A stretch of DNA of 64,000 bases from Saccharomonospora amisosensis (GCF_011761185.1 NZ_JAAOYM010000001.1:868001-932000), one strand, 5' to 3'; numbered from the stretch's first letter, positions 34,662 through 43,899 are shown. Notes: a model not told the origin generated them from the letters alone. Numbers and translations: made by a program.

Positions 34662-34844
34662 ATGTCCGAACGCGGAATTGGCACGGTGCGGCTCGCGGCA
34701 CTGATCATCGCGACGCTGCTGGCGCTGTTCGTGATACTCCTGCTCGGTCTACCCGCCTGGCAGCCGGTGCTGTTCTTCCTGGTGGGGATGGCAATGCTGG
34801 GGCATGTCGCCGGCCATCGTCGGCGCACGGCGATTTCCGCCTGA
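34662..34844 (+). CDS. Small two-helix membrane protein
   Basis: A 60-residue protein: a short N-terminus (MSERGIGTVR), helix 1 (LAALIIATLLALFVILLLGL), helix 2 (PVLFFLVGMAMLGHVAG) and a basic end (HRRRTAIS). GGAG lies 8 nt upstream of ATG 34662. The frame is open further upstream, but that part has no membrane or domain signal. Function unknown. It converges with trpS across a block of 21-bp repeats. Confidence 0.5.
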   Translation: MSERGIGTVRLAALIIATLLALFVILLLGLPAWQPVLFFLVGMAMLGHVAGHRRRTAISA

Positions 34845-34928
34845 CAGCGGTTACGGCGCACGTGGTCGTGTCGCGAGTTTGGGCGGCACGACCGCGGGCT
34901 CGGACCCGGGGCCGTGAGCGGGAACGCA

Positions 34929-34964
34929 GAACTCGCGGGCGGGAGCGGGGGACTCGCGGGCGAG
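34929..34964. repeat. 21-bp intergenic repeat, two units
   Basis: GAACTCGCGGGCGGGAGCGGG (34929-34949) is followed in phase by GGACTCGCGGGCGAG (34950-34964), which abuts the trpS stop. The same unit occurs at 37540-37640 in another convergent gap. Confidence 0.75.
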
Positions 34965-35990
34965 TCAGCCGACGCCGATCGCCTTGCGAACGGACGACAG
35001 TACCCTGCCTGCCCGCTCCCGTGCCTTCCGCGCTCCGTCGGCGAGCGCCTCGTCGAGTTCGCTACCCGGTTCGAGTAACGCCTCGTACCGCGAACGCATC
35101 GGGGCCAGCTCGGTGTTGAGCACCTCGAACAGCACGTTCTTCAGCTCACCCCAGCCCATTCCACCCGCTTCCAGCCGCTTGCGCGTGTCGGCGACGACAT
35201 CGGCTGCCGACGGCGGGGCGACCTGCTCCAGAATCTGGAACACCGCCGAGCTGTCCGGGTCCTTCGGGTCCTCCACCGGCGTGCTGTCGGTCGGAATCCT
35301 GCGAACCAGCTTCTTCAACTGGTTCTCCGGGAGGAAGAGCGGAATGGTGTTGTCGTAGGACTTGCTCATCTTCCGCCCGTCAAGGCCGGGCAGCGTCTGC
35401 CCGCTGCCGGTCTCCGGAACGATGGCCTGCGGGATCTTGAACGAGTAGGACTTCCCGTAGATGTGGTTGAAACTGCCCGCGATGTCGGCGGCGTACTCCA
35501 CGTGTTGGACCTGGTCCTTACCCACCGGCACCACGTCGGACTCCATGATGAGGATGTCCACGGCCATCAGGATCGGGTAGTTGTACAGCCCCATGTTCAC
35601 GCCCGCGTCGGGGTCCTCGCCCGCCTCCAGGTTGCGGTCACGGGCCGCCTTGTAGGCGTGGGCGCGGTTCATCAGTCCCTTGCCGGTGACGCAGGACAGG
35701 ATCCAGTTCAGCTCGAAGATCTCAGGCACGTCGGACTGGACGTAGAAGATGGTCCGTTGCGGGTCGAGGCCCGCGGCCAGCCACGCGGCCGCGACCGAGC
35801 GCGAGTACTGCCGGAGCAGCTTCGGGTCGCGGATGGTGGTGAGCGCGTGGTAGTCGGCGATGAAGTAGACGGAGTCGTACTGCTCGGCCAACCGCAGCGC
35901 CGGACGGATCGCACCGATCAGGTTGCCCAGGTGTGGCTCACCGGTCGGCTTGATGCCGGTCAACGAGACCTTGGCTACGGGCTGTGACAT
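34965..35990 (-). CDS. trpS: Tryptophanyl-tRNA synthetase
   Basis: A 341-residue class Ic synthetase that charges tRNA-Trp. The HIGH-type motif is GEPHLGNLIG near residue 17 and the KMSKS motif is GRKMSKSYDN near residue 206; TGIKPTGEPH, YFIADYHALTT and MAVDILIMESDVVPVGKDQ are typical. ATG 35990 has no clear Shine-Dalgarno but TAGGAT lies 6 nt upstream on the minus strand (35997-36002), so the mRNA is probably leaderless. Confidence 0.97.
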   Translation of the reverse strand: MSQPVAKVSLTGIKPTGEPHLGNLIGAIRPALRLAEQYDSVYFIADYHALTTIRDPKLLRQYSRSVAAAWLAAGLDPQRTIFYVQSDVPEIFELNWILSCVTGKGLMNRAHAYKAARDRNLEAGEDPDAGVNMGLYNYPILMAVDILIMESDVVPVGKDQVQHVEYAADIAGSFNHIYGKSYSFKIPQAIVPETGSGQTLPGLDGRKMSKSYDNTIPLFLPENQLKKLVRRIPTDSTPVEDPKDPDSSAVFQILEQVAPPSAADVVADTRKRLEAGGMGWGELKNVLFEVLNTELAPMRSRYEALLEPGSELDEALADGARKARERAGRVLSSVRKAIGVG

Positions 35991-36079
35991 GCGGCCATCC
36001 TACTGACCTGGTGCCATCGGGCGAGGCCAGGCCGCCTCCGGCACCGATTCCCGCAACCGGCCGCGGGTAGCCTGGCCAG

Positions 36080-37519
36080 ATGTCGGAGCACATGACCCCG
36101 GAGGAGTTTCGCGAGCACGGCAAGCAGGTCGTTGACTGGATCGCCGACTACCTCGCCACCATCGAGGACTATCCGGTGCGTTCCCGGGCCCGACCCGGTG
36201 AGATCCGCGCGGCGTTGCCCGCACATCCGCCGGAACAAGGCGAACCGTTCGAATCCGTGCTCGCCGACTTGGACCGCGTCGTGTTGCCCGGCATCACACA
36301 CTGGCAACACCCCTCGTTCTTCGCGTACTTCCCAGCCAACGCCAGTGGGCCTGCCATCCTCGGTGACCTGCTTTCGGCAGGGCTCGGCGTGCAGGGCATG
36401 GTGTGGGCGACCAGTCCGGCCTGCACGGAACTGGAGACGGTGGTGGTCGACTGGCTGGCGGAACTGCTCGACCTGCCATCCCACTTCCGCACCGACACGG
36501 CGGGCGGCGGGGTGATCCAGGATTCGGCGTCCAGCGCGAGCCTTGTCGCGGTGCTCGCCGCGATCCAGCGGGCAGGTGGCAGGGCCGGTGACGGCAGGCG
36601 TTACTCGATCTACGTCTCGTCGCAGACCCACTCCTCGCTGGAGAAGGCGGCGCGGATCGCGGGGATCGGCGCCGAATACGTCCGCGCCGTCGACGTGGAC
36701 CCCGACACACTCGCGATGGACCCGGCACAGCTGGACGCGCTCATCGCCGAGGACGTCGCCGCGGGGGTGACGCCCGCACTGGTGTGCGCGACGATCGGCA
36801 CGACGTCCACCACCGCGATCGACCCGGTGGCCAGGATCGGCGAGGTGTGTCGTGCTCGCGGGATCTGGCTGCACGTGGACGCCGCCTATGCCGGGGTTTC
36901 GGCGGTCTGCCCCGAACTGCGGTGGATCAACGAGGGAGTGGCCGCCTTCGCCGACTCCTACGTCACCAACCCGCACAAGTGGCTGTTGACCAACTTCGAC
37001 TGCTCGGTGTTGTGGTTGGCCGACCGCGCGCCGCTGATCGAGGCACTTTCCATCCTGCCCGAATACCTGCGCAACGCCGCCAGTGCTTCGGGAGAGGTCA
37101 TCGACTACCGCGATTGGCAGATCCCGCTGGGCAGGCGGTTTCGCGCGTTGAAGTTGTGGTCGGTGATCCGCTGGTACGGCGCGGAGGGGTTGCGCGCGCA
37201 TGTGCGCAGCGGCATCGAGTTGGCCGCGAAGTTCGCCGCGCTGGTCAGGGCGCACCCGGGATTTCGACTACTTGAACACCATCCGTTCAGCCTTGTCTGT
37301 TTTCGGCCGGTATGGCCAGGGATGTCCACTGCGGACGCCAACGAGGCGACCCTGTCGCTGCTGGAGCGCCTCAACGACTCAGGGCAGTTGTACCTGAGTC
37401 ACACCAAGGTCGGTGACGAGGTGCTCCTCCGGTTGGCCGTCGGGGCCCCGATGACACAACTGCGGCATGTTCAAGCCGCATGGGACCGCATTCGGACGGA
37501 GTACGAGCAGGCCCGTTGA
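36080..37519 (+). CDS. PLP-dependent aromatic-L-amino-acid decarboxylase family protein
   Basis: A 479-residue group II decarboxylase of the DDC type. It starts MTPEEFREHGKQVVDWIADY, has HWQHPSFFAYFPANASGPAI (substrate loop), GGGVIQDSASSASLVAVLAA, HVDAAYAG with the Asp that holds the pyridine nitrogen, and NPHKWLL with the PLP Lys near residue 300. It probably removes CO2 from Trp, Phe or Tyr; adjacency to trpS hints at tryptophan, but this is inference. TAGCCT 6 nt upstream of ATG suggests a leaderless transcript. Confidence 0.9.
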   Translation: MSEHMTPEEFREHGKQVVDWIADYLATIEDYPVRSRARPGEIRAALPAHPPEQGEPFESVLADLDRVVLPGITHWQHPSFFAYFPANASGPAILGDLLSAGLGVQGMVWATSPACTELETVVVDWLAELLDLPSHFRTDTAGGGVIQDSASSASLVAVLAAIQRAGGRAGDGRRYSIYVSSQTHSSLEKAARIAGIGAEYVRAVDVDPDTLAMDPAQLDALIAEDVAAGVTPALVCATIGTTSTTAIDPVARIGEVCRARGIWLHVDAAYAGVSAVCPELRWINEGVAAFADSYVTNPHKWLLTNFDCSVLWLADRAPLIEALSILPEYLRNAASASGEVIDYRDWQIPLGRRFRALKLWSVIRWYGAEGLRAHVRSGIELAAKFAALVRAHPGFRLLEHHPFSLVCFRPVWPGMSTADANEATLSLLERLNDSGQLYLSHTKVGDEVLLRLAVGAPMTQLRHVQAAWDRIRTEYEQAR

Positions 37520-37539
37520 GGTTCACCCACGCCGACGGG

Positions 37540-37640
37540 CAACTCACGGTCCACACCGCAGGACTCACGGTCCGCACCGCAGGACTCGCGGGCAGGAGCG
37601 GGGGACTCGCGGGCAGGAGCGGGGGACTCGCGGGTGTTTA
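37540..37640. repeat. Five tandem 21-bp units at the 3' ends of two convergent genes
   Basis: Units start at 37540, 37561, 37582, 37603 and 37624. The first two share (G)ACTCACGGTCC-CACCGCA; the next two are identical, GGACTCGCGGGCAGGAGCGGG; the last is partial and runs into the final codons of prpE. The unit recurs at 34929-34964. Confidence 0.85.
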
Positions 37641-39515
37641 CTGCCTGCGCAGGATCGGCCGTAGTGAGTCCAGCACGCCTGGGTCCTCGATGGTGGAGGG
37701 CACCGGCTCGTCGCGGCCGTCGGCGATCCCGCGCATCGTCTTGCGCAGGATCTTGCCCGAACGGGTCTTCGGCAGCGCGTCCACAACCGAGACGTCGCGA
37801 AACGCCGCGACCGGGCCGATGTCGGCGCGCACGGCGGCGACCAGTTCCTCCCTCAGCCGCTCCTCATCGATGTCCACGCCCGACTTCAGCACCACGAAAC
37901 CCCACGGCAGCTGACCCTTCAGCGGGTCGTGCACACCGATGACGGCGCACTCGGCCACGGCCGGATGCGCCGCGAGCACCGCCTCCATGGAGCCCGTGGA
38001 CAGCCGGTGGCCCGCCACGTTGATCACGTCGTCGGTGCGGCCCATCACGAACAGGTAGCCGTCCCCGTCGCGGTAGCCGGAGTCTCCCGTGAGGTAGTGG
38101 CCCTCGTATCGGGACAGGTACGCCTCGACGAAGCGTTCGTCGTCTCCCCACAGTGTGGGCAGCGCGCCGGGAGGCAGCGGCAGTTTGATCGCGATGGCGC
38201 CCTCCTGACCCGGCGGCAGCTCCTCGCCCGATTGCCCGAGGATGCGCACGTCCCAGCCAGGCACGGGAACGGTCGCGGAGCCGGGCTTCACGGGCAGCTT
38301 CTCGATGCCGCGCGGATTCGCCGCTATCGGCCACCCGGTCTCGGTCTGCCACCAGTGGTCGATCACGGGTACGCCAAGTTTGTCGTGTGCCCAGTGGTAG
38401 GTCTCCGGATCGAGCCGTTCGCCTGCCAGGAAGAGGGTGCCGAACCGCGAAAGGTCGTGCTTGGCCAACTCGGTGCCGTCCGGATCGACCCGTTTGATCG
38501 CTCGCAGCGCGGTGGGAGCGGTGAACAGCGCCTTCGCGCCGTGCTCGGCGATGACCCGCCAGAACGCGCCCGCGTCCGGGGTTCCCACTGGTTTGCCTTC
38601 GTAAAGTACTGAGGTAGCCCCCACCAGCAGCGGTGCGTAGACGATGTAGGAGTGGCCGACCACCCATCCGACATCGGAGGCGGTCCACCACACGTCACCC
38701 GGGCCGATGTCGTAGACCGCACCCATCGACCAGGCCAGTGCCACCGCATGCCCGCCTGCGTCACGCACGACCCCCTTCGGCTTCCCGGTGGTGCCGGAGG
38801 TGTAGAGGATGTAGAGCGGGTCGGTGGCGGCTACCGGAACGGGATCGGCCGGTGAGGCGCCTGCCATCAGCTCCTGCCAGTCCACGTCGGTGTCGGTGAG
38901 TTCTGCCCGCGCCGCGTCGCGTTGCAGCACCACGACCCTGTCGGGCTGGTGCTGCGTGGTCTTCAACGCCTCCTCGATGATCGGCTTGTACTCGACGGTC
39001 CTTGTGGGCTCAATGCCGCAGGAGGCCGCCACGATCGCCTTCGGTTTCGCGTCCTCAACTCTGGCGGCCAGTTCCTTCGGGGCGAACCCGCCGAACACCA
39101 CGGAGTGAACAGCGCCGATGCGGGCGCATCCCAGTATGGCGATCACGGCCTCGGGAACCATCGGCATGTAGATGATCACCCGGTCGCCCCTGCCGACCCC
39201 GAGTGACACCAGCGCCCCCGCGAAGCGGGCGACCTCGTCGCGTAACTCGGCGTAGGTGTAGCTGCGCCGCGAGCCGGTGACCGGCGAGTCCCATACCAAC
39301 GCTGCCTGCTCGCCCCTGCCGCGTTCCACGTGCCGGTCCAGGGCGTTGTAGGCGGTGTTCAGCTCACCGTCGGGAAACCACCGGTACAGCGGAGCGGCCG
39401 ACGCGTCCAGCGCGCGTCGCGGCGCGCGGGTCCAGTCGACGGCCTCGGCGGCCCGCAGCCAGAACCCTTCGGGGTCGGAAAGGCTGTACCGGTATTGCTC
39501 GGCGTAGGCGCCCAT
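37638..39515 (-). CDS. prpE: Propionyl-CoA synthetase (acyl-CoA synthetase, PrpE type)
   Basis: A 625-residue AMP-forming enzyme. It has the ACAS N-terminal domain (YRYSLSDPEGFWLRAAEAVD), the AMP motif LYTSGTTGKPKGVV, WWTASDVGWVVGHSYIVYAP, HWWQTETGWPI, the hinge GRTDDVINVAGHRLSTGSME and the catalytic Lys in KTRSGKILRK. The combination GHSYIVYAPLL and AGHRLSTG fits PrpE better than acetyl-CoA synthetase (which has GYRLGT-like variants). It activates propionate or a related short acid. ATG 39515 follows GGAGG; the final codons overlap the 21-bp repeat. Confidence 0.88.
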   Translation of the reverse strand: MGAYAEQYRYSLSDPEGFWLRAAEAVDWTRAPRRALDASAAPLYRWFPDGELNTAYNALDRHVERGRGEQAALVWDSPVTGSRRSYTYAELRDEVARFAGALVSLGVGRGDRVIIYMPMVPEAVIAILGCARIGAVHSVVFGGFAPKELAARVEDAKPKAIVAASCGIEPTRTVEYKPIIEEALKTTQHQPDRVVVLQRDAARAELTDTDVDWQELMAGASPADPVPVAATDPLYILYTSGTTGKPKGVVRDAGGHAVALAWSMGAVYDIGPGDVWWTASDVGWVVGHSYIVYAPLLVGATSVLYEGKPVGTPDAGAFWRVIAEHGAKALFTAPTALRAIKRVDPDGTELAKHDLSRFGTLFLAGERLDPETYHWAHDKLGVPVIDHWWQTETGWPIAANPRGIEKLPVKPGSATVPVPGWDVRILGQSGEELPPGQEGAIAIKLPLPPGALPTLWGDDERFVEAYLSRYEGHYLTGDSGYRDGDGYLFVMGRTDDVINVAGHRLSTGSMEAVLAAHPAVAECAVIGVHDPLKGQLPWGFVVLKSGVDIDEERLREELVAAVRADIGPVAAFRDVSVVDALPKTRSGKILRKTMRGIADGRDEPVPSTIEDPGVLDSLRPILRRQ

Positions 39516-39697
39516 CGTGCATGCCTCCTCGTCGTCGAGGTCCAGCACAAACCGTAGAGTGACAAGCCTGCCCCACACCAGTGGCGGCGGGACCAGCGGC
39601 TTCGCTCACCTGTCACGGTCGCGAGCCGCCCCGGTGGCCGGTGGCATATTCTGGTGCCGACGGCAAACCGCCGGGCGACGCGGCGAAGGGGCGAGGG

Positions 39698-41398
39698 GTG
39701 GAATCGATCGCGAGCTCGTTGCTCTCGCTGGCCTACCGGCTGTTCCAGCCGGGATTCTGCCCCGGCGACTGGGCATGGGCCACGAGCATGGCCGGCGCCA
39801 TCATCGCGCTCTTTCCCGTCGCGGGCGCCGTGGTGGTCGCCATCATGCGCAAGTTCACCGGCAACCGCTACCACGGCCCGACGCTCATCACCATCGGTGC
39901 TGTCGGCGCCGTTCTGGTGTTGCTCGTGCCCTGGCTCTACGCGGCGGGGGTGTCCAGTGTCTTCAGGGCCGTGTTCGCGGGTGGCAACGGTGGCCTCTCC
40001 GCGGGCGAGGTGGACGCGCTGCAACAGCAGTACTGCTTCGTGGGCCCGCAGGACGAGTACCTGGGCGGCGGGCAGAACGTCTACGAGACGCTCTTCTATC
40101 CCTCCGGGGACGTGTTCGCCTACGGCTACTACCTGGGCATGCTCGTGGGCCTGCCGGTGTTGGCGCTGCTGGCCGTGCTCCTGCTGAGCAGGATCGCGCT
40201 GCGCAGGGGCCCGAAGTGGCCCGGCCGGCTGCTGTGGGTGCCGTTCGTGCTGTACGTCCTGGTCTCCTCCGGCGTCGAGGCCAACACCGCGGTGCATCTG
40301 TGGCTGGGGTTCCTGCCGGTCACCGTGCTCGGAGTGATCCCGGTCGCGCTCGTCGGGCCGCCCAGTTGGTCGGTGATCCAGAACTCGGACCGGCCACCGC
40401 AGCGTGAGCAGCCACCGCCCTACGTGCCCCCCGCGCAGCAGGAGCAGAAGCCACCGCCACCACCACCGCCCGCGAAGAACTACCCGCCCACCTCGGTGGC
40501 GCCCGCCCAGGAACTGGCTGCCGCGCCGGGCCCGGTGCCGCCACCACCAGGCTCGGGACAGGCCGGTAGCGGCAGGTTCCGCCGGGTGCGCAGGCTCGGC
40601 CACGGCGGGTTCGGCACCGTGTGGGAGGCGGTGGACACCCAACTCGGCCGCACGGTCGCACTGAAGATCGCGCACGTCCCGGACAAGGACACCGAGGAAC
40701 GCATGCAGCGGGAGGCGCGGGCGCTCGCCGCGCTGAGCCACCCCAACTGCGTGCGGGTGTACGACCTGGTCGAGGAGTCCGACGGACTGGCGCTGGTGAT
40801 GGAGTACCTGCACGGCCAGGCATTGGCGGAGAGCGTCGACACGGTGGGCCCACTGGACGACATCACCGCCGGTCGGCTGTGGGCCACCATGGCCAGCGCG
40901 CTCTCGGCCGCCCACGAGAAGGGTGTGCTGCACCGCGACGTCAAGCCGTCCAACATCATCGTGGACCCGGCAGGGCTGCCGCACCTGATCGACTTCGGGA
41001 TCGCCCGCAGCAGGGGTGACGCCAAGCTCACCGCCACCGGCATGATGATCGGCACCCCCGACTACGTGGCGCCGGAGACCGCGGCGGGCGCACCCGCGAG
41101 CCCGGCGTCGGACGCGTGGCAACTCGCGGCGACAGTGAGTTACGCGCTGTCCGGCTACCCGCCGAGGGGAACGCGCGAGACGCCGATGGCCGCGCTGATG
41201 GCCGCTGCCCGCGCCGAACCACCATCGCAGTTGCCGAGGCAGAGCGTGCACGCGAAGTTGCTCACCGCATCGCTGGACCCGCAACCACGCAACCGGCCGA
41301 CCCTGAACGCCGTGCAGCGCGAGGTGGAAGGCTGGCTGTCCAGGGCGGGCACCTCCGCGGAGGGCCCGGTCACCCGCGTGGTGCCAAGGGCAAGGTGA
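39698..41398 (+). CDS. Ser/Thr protein kinase with an N-terminal membrane domain
   Basis: A 566-residue protein. Residues about 1-230 hold five or so transmembrane helices and an extracellular-looking loop with a Cys (QQQYCFVGPQDEYLGGGQ). A Pro/Gln-rich linker covers about 230-290. The Hanks-type kinase domain is last: LGHGGFGTVWEA, VALKIAH (Lys), LHRDVKPSNII (catalytic Asp), IDFGIARSR and GTPDYVAPE. This is opposite to PknB-like kinases, which have the kinase first and the membrane segment in the middle. The kinase looks active. GTG 39698 follows AAGGGG. It is divergent from prpE. Confidence 0.88.
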   Translation: MESIASSLLSLAYRLFQPGFCPGDWAWATSMAGAIIALFPVAGAVVVAIMRKFTGNRYHGPTLITIGAVGAVLVLLVPWLYAAGVSSVFRAVFAGGNGGLSAGEVDALQQQYCFVGPQDEYLGGGQNVYETLFYPSGDVFAYGYYLGMLVGLPVLALLAVLLLSRIALRRGPKWPGRLLWVPFVLYVLVSSGVEANTAVHLWLGFLPVTVLGVIPVALVGPPSWSVIQNSDRPPQREQPPPYVPPAQQEQKPPPPPPPAKNYPPTSVAPAQELAAAPGPVPPPPGSGQAGSGRFRRVRRLGHGGFGTVWEAVDTQLGRTVALKIAHVPDKDTEERMQREARALAALSHPNCVRVYDLVEESDGLALVMEYLHGQALAESVDTVGPLDDITAGRLWATMASALSAAHEKGVLHRDVKPSNIIVDPAGLPHLIDFGIARSRGDAKLTATGMMIGTPDYVAPETAAGAPASPASDAWQLAATVSYALSGYPPRGTRETPMAALMAAARAEPPSQLPRQSVHAKLLTASLDPQPRNRPTLNAVQREVEGWLSRAGTSAEGPVTRVVPRAR

Positions 41399-41409
41399 CG
41401 TCCGAGGTT

Positions 41410-41428
41410 TGACCGCTGGCCGCGGTCA
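41410..41428. terminator. Hairpin between the kinase and pmt
   Basis: TGACCGC (41410-41416) pairs with GCGGTCA (41422-41428) over 5 nt, in the 55-nt gap between convergent genes. Confidence 0.5.
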
Positions 41429-41453
41429 CGGGTGGGGCACGGCCGGTTCCGGG

Positions 41454-43028
41454 TCAGCGCCACGATGGCAGCCAGAGTTCGGCCTGCCAGCGCGCGTTGG
41501 TGATCGGATCACCGTTGAGGACAGGCCACAGCCAGACGAAGTTCGCCACCACCAGCCCGGTGTAGAGGGCGACCACGAGCAGACCGGTACCCCGCCGTTC
41601 CAGTCCGTGCCGCGCGCTGCCGAGCAGTTGCCCCAGCACGAGCGTCAGCCCCAGCACCAGGAACGGCGCCATCGGCGTGGCGTAGAAGAAGTACATCTGG
41701 CGGTCGAGGTTGGCGAACCACGGCAGCAGGCCCGCGAAGTAGCCCACGAGCACCGCCGCGTACCGCCAGTCGAAGCGGAACACGGCCCGCCACAGCCCCC
41801 AGCCAAGCACCGGCAGCGCCAGCCACCACATCGCGGGCGTTCCGATGAGCATCGTCGCGCTGACGCACTCCGACTCGCCGCAACCGGTGACGTCGGCGCC
41901 GGATTCGTAGTAGTACAGCATCGGCCGCAGGCCCATCGGCCACGTCCACGGCTTCGACTCCCACGGATGGGGGTCACCTGCGGGTGTCGCCAGGTTCTCG
42001 TGGAAGTCGAGCACGTTGAGCGTGTAGAGCACGAGCGACCGCAATGCGTCCGGCACGAACCCGAAGGCACCGCTCCCGACGTTGTTGATCTCGACGTAGT
42101 GGCGGTCGGTGGCGGTCTCGCTCGCGAACCACGCCCACCAGCTGCTGAGGTAGACCAGTACGGCCATCACACCGATGTTCCACGCCGCAGGGGCGAGGTC
42201 CCGTCGCAGCATGCCTGCCCACGGTCGCGGAACGCCCGCCGTCCTGCGTGCCGCCACGTCGAAGGCGATACACAGCAGACCGAAGGCGATCACCCAGTAC
42301 GCGCCCGACCACTTCACGGCGGTGGCAAGGCCGAGCGACAGCCCCGCGCCGAAGCGCCACCAGCGAAACCCCAGTTTCGGCCCGTAGGGAGATTCGTCGA
42401 CCCAGCCCTCGCGTACGGCTACGGCCAGCCGTTGCCGAACCTGATCGCGGTCCACGAGCAGGCTGGCGAACGCCGCGAGCACGAACAGCGCGCTGAAGAT
42501 GTCGAGCATTCCCATGCGTGACTGCAGGTGCAGTACGCCGTCGCTGATGACCAGAATGCCCGCGACAGCGCCGAGCAGGGTCGAACGAGTTAGCCTGCGT
42601 GCGATGCGGATCGTCAGCAGCACGATGAGCGCGCCCGCGATCGCCGCACTGAACCGCCAGCCCCAACCGTTGTAGCCGAACAACCATTCACCGATGGCGA
42701 TGAGCTGCTTGGCCAGCGGCGGGTGCACGATGAGTTCGTAGCCGTAGTTGTCCTCGTAGCCGCCGTTACGCAGCATTTGCCATGCCTGCGGCACGTAATG
42801 CTTCTCGTCGAAGACCGGCGTGCCCTGATCGGTTGGCACACCCAGGTTCTGCAACCGTACGAACGCGCCGATCGCCGTCAGCACGACCGTGACGACCAGC
42901 GCGCGCAGCCGGTCGCCGGGCATCGGCCTGCCCAGCAGGGCGGCTTCCCTGTCGCTCGGTGGTTGCGGCGCCCGTCCTGGCTCGGGGCCCACACCGCCCC
43001 CTGACGAGCGGGCGAGGAGTGCGGTCAC
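41454..43028 (-). CDS. pmt: Protein O-mannosyltransferase (Pmt)
   Basis: A 524-residue integral membrane glycosyltransferase of GT39. Typical features are FDEKHYVPQAWQML with the catalytic Asp-Glu in the first loop, HPPLAKQLIAIGEWLFGYNG, SRMGMLDIFSALFVLAAF, GLATAVKWSGAYWV and a C-terminal four-helix region. It transfers mannose from polyprenyl phosphate to secreted proteins. Its gene pairs divergently with rsmI, as I recall for Rv1002c and Rv1003. GTG 43028 has TAGGAT 8 nt upstream and no ribosome site. Confidence 0.93.
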   Translation of the reverse strand: MTALLARSSGGGVGPEPGRAPQPPSDREAALLGRPMPGDRLRALVVTVVLTAIGAFVRLQNLGVPTDQGTPVFDEKHYVPQAWQMLRNGGYEDNYGYELIVHPPLAKQLIAIGEWLFGYNGWGWRFSAAIAGALIVLLTIRIARRLTRSTLLGAVAGILVISDGVLHLQSRMGMLDIFSALFVLAAFASLLVDRDQVRQRLAVAVREGWVDESPYGPKLGFRWWRFGAGLSLGLATAVKWSGAYWVIAFGLLCIAFDVAARRTAGVPRPWAGMLRRDLAPAAWNIGVMAVLVYLSSWWAWFASETATDRHYVEINNVGSGAFGFVPDALRSLVLYTLNVLDFHENLATPAGDPHPWESKPWTWPMGLRPMLYYYESGADVTGCGESECVSATMLIGTPAMWWLALPVLGWGLWRAVFRFDWRYAAVLVGYFAGLLPWFANLDRQMYFFYATPMAPFLVLGLTLVLGQLLGSARHGLERRGTGLLVVALYTGLVVANFVWLWPVLNGDPITNARWQAELWLPSWR

Positions 43029-43059
43029 GGAGCCCGATCCTACGGGCTAGCCTCGGCCC

Positions 43060-43899
43060 GTGACGCTCGTACTGGCAGCCACGCCGCTCGGTGACCCTCG
43101 CGATGCTTCTCCCCGCCTCGCTGAGGCGATCGGTGAGGCTGATGTGGTCGCGGCGGAGGACACCAGGAGGCTGCGAGCGCTTGCCACGGCACTGGGAGTG
43201 ACCCCGTCCGGCCGGGTTGTCAGCTTCTACGACGACGTGGAGTCTGCGCGGTTGCCGAAGCTGCTCGACGCCCTTCGCGCTGGTGAGACGGTGCTGCTGG
43301 TGAGCGACGCCGGCATGCCGAGCGTTTCCGACCCCGGCTACCGGCTGGTCGCGGCGTGTGTTGCCGAGCAACTGCCGGTGACCGCGCTGCCGGGTCCCTC
43401 GGCCGTCACCACCGCGCTGGCGGTCTCGGGGCTGCCGACCGACCGGTTCTGCTTCGAGGGATTCGCGCCACGCAAGAGCGGTGAGCGGGCGAGGTGGTTG
43501 CGGGAGCTGGCGGGCGAGTCACGCACCGTCGTGTTCTTCGAGTCGCCGCGCAGGCTGGCCGCCACACTCGCCGAGGCGGCGCAGGCACTGGGCGGCACGC
43601 GGCAGGCAGCGGTATGCCGGGAGCTCACCAAGACCTACGAGGAGATCCGCCGCGGCAACCTGGCGGAGCTGGCCCACTGGGCGGCGGAGGGAGTCCGTGG
43701 CGAGATCACTGTCGTGCTGGCCGGGGCGCGACCGCCCAGCGCGAGCACCGCCGACCTGGTCGCCGAGGTACTGGCCAGGGTGGAGGCAGGCGAGCGGCTG
43801 AAGACCGCCTCGGCAGAGGTGGCGGCGGCGTCCGGGGTTTCCAAGAAGGAGTTGTACAACGCCGCGCTGCGCGATCGCGCCAGCCGCGGCCAGGACTAG
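43060..43899 (+). CDS. rsmI: 16S rRNA (cytidine-1402 2'-O)-methyltransferase RsmI
   Basis: A 279-residue protein of the tetrapyrrole-methylase fold. It begins LVLAATPLGDPRDASPR and has VAAEDTRR, LVSDAGMPSVSDPGYRLV, ALPGPSAVTTALAVSGLPTD and FEGFAPRK, all diagnostic of RsmI. It modifies the ribosomal P site. GTG 43060 follows TAGCCT by 6 nt (leaderless). The TAG stop overlaps the stop of pabB in a shared CTAG. Confidence 0.96.
   Translation: MTLVLAATPLGDPRDASPRLAEAIGEADVVAAEDTRRLRALATALGVTPSGRVVSFYDDVESARLPKLLDALRAGETVLLVSDAGMPSVSDPGYRLVAACVAEQLPVTALPGPSAVTTALAVSGLPTDRFCFEGFAPRKSGERARWLRELAGESRTVVFFESPRRLAATLAEAAQALGGTRQAAVCRELTKTYEEIRRGNLAELAHWAAEGVRGEITVVLAGARPPSASTADLVAEVLARVEAGERLKTASAEVAAASGVSKKELYNAALRDRASRGQD

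Noticed and set aside
34535-34663. 42-codon minus frame with CHGGGLCALC
   Set aside because: Tempting as a small Cys peptide, but no Shine-Dalgarno and it overlaps the better-supported membrane protein's upstream region.
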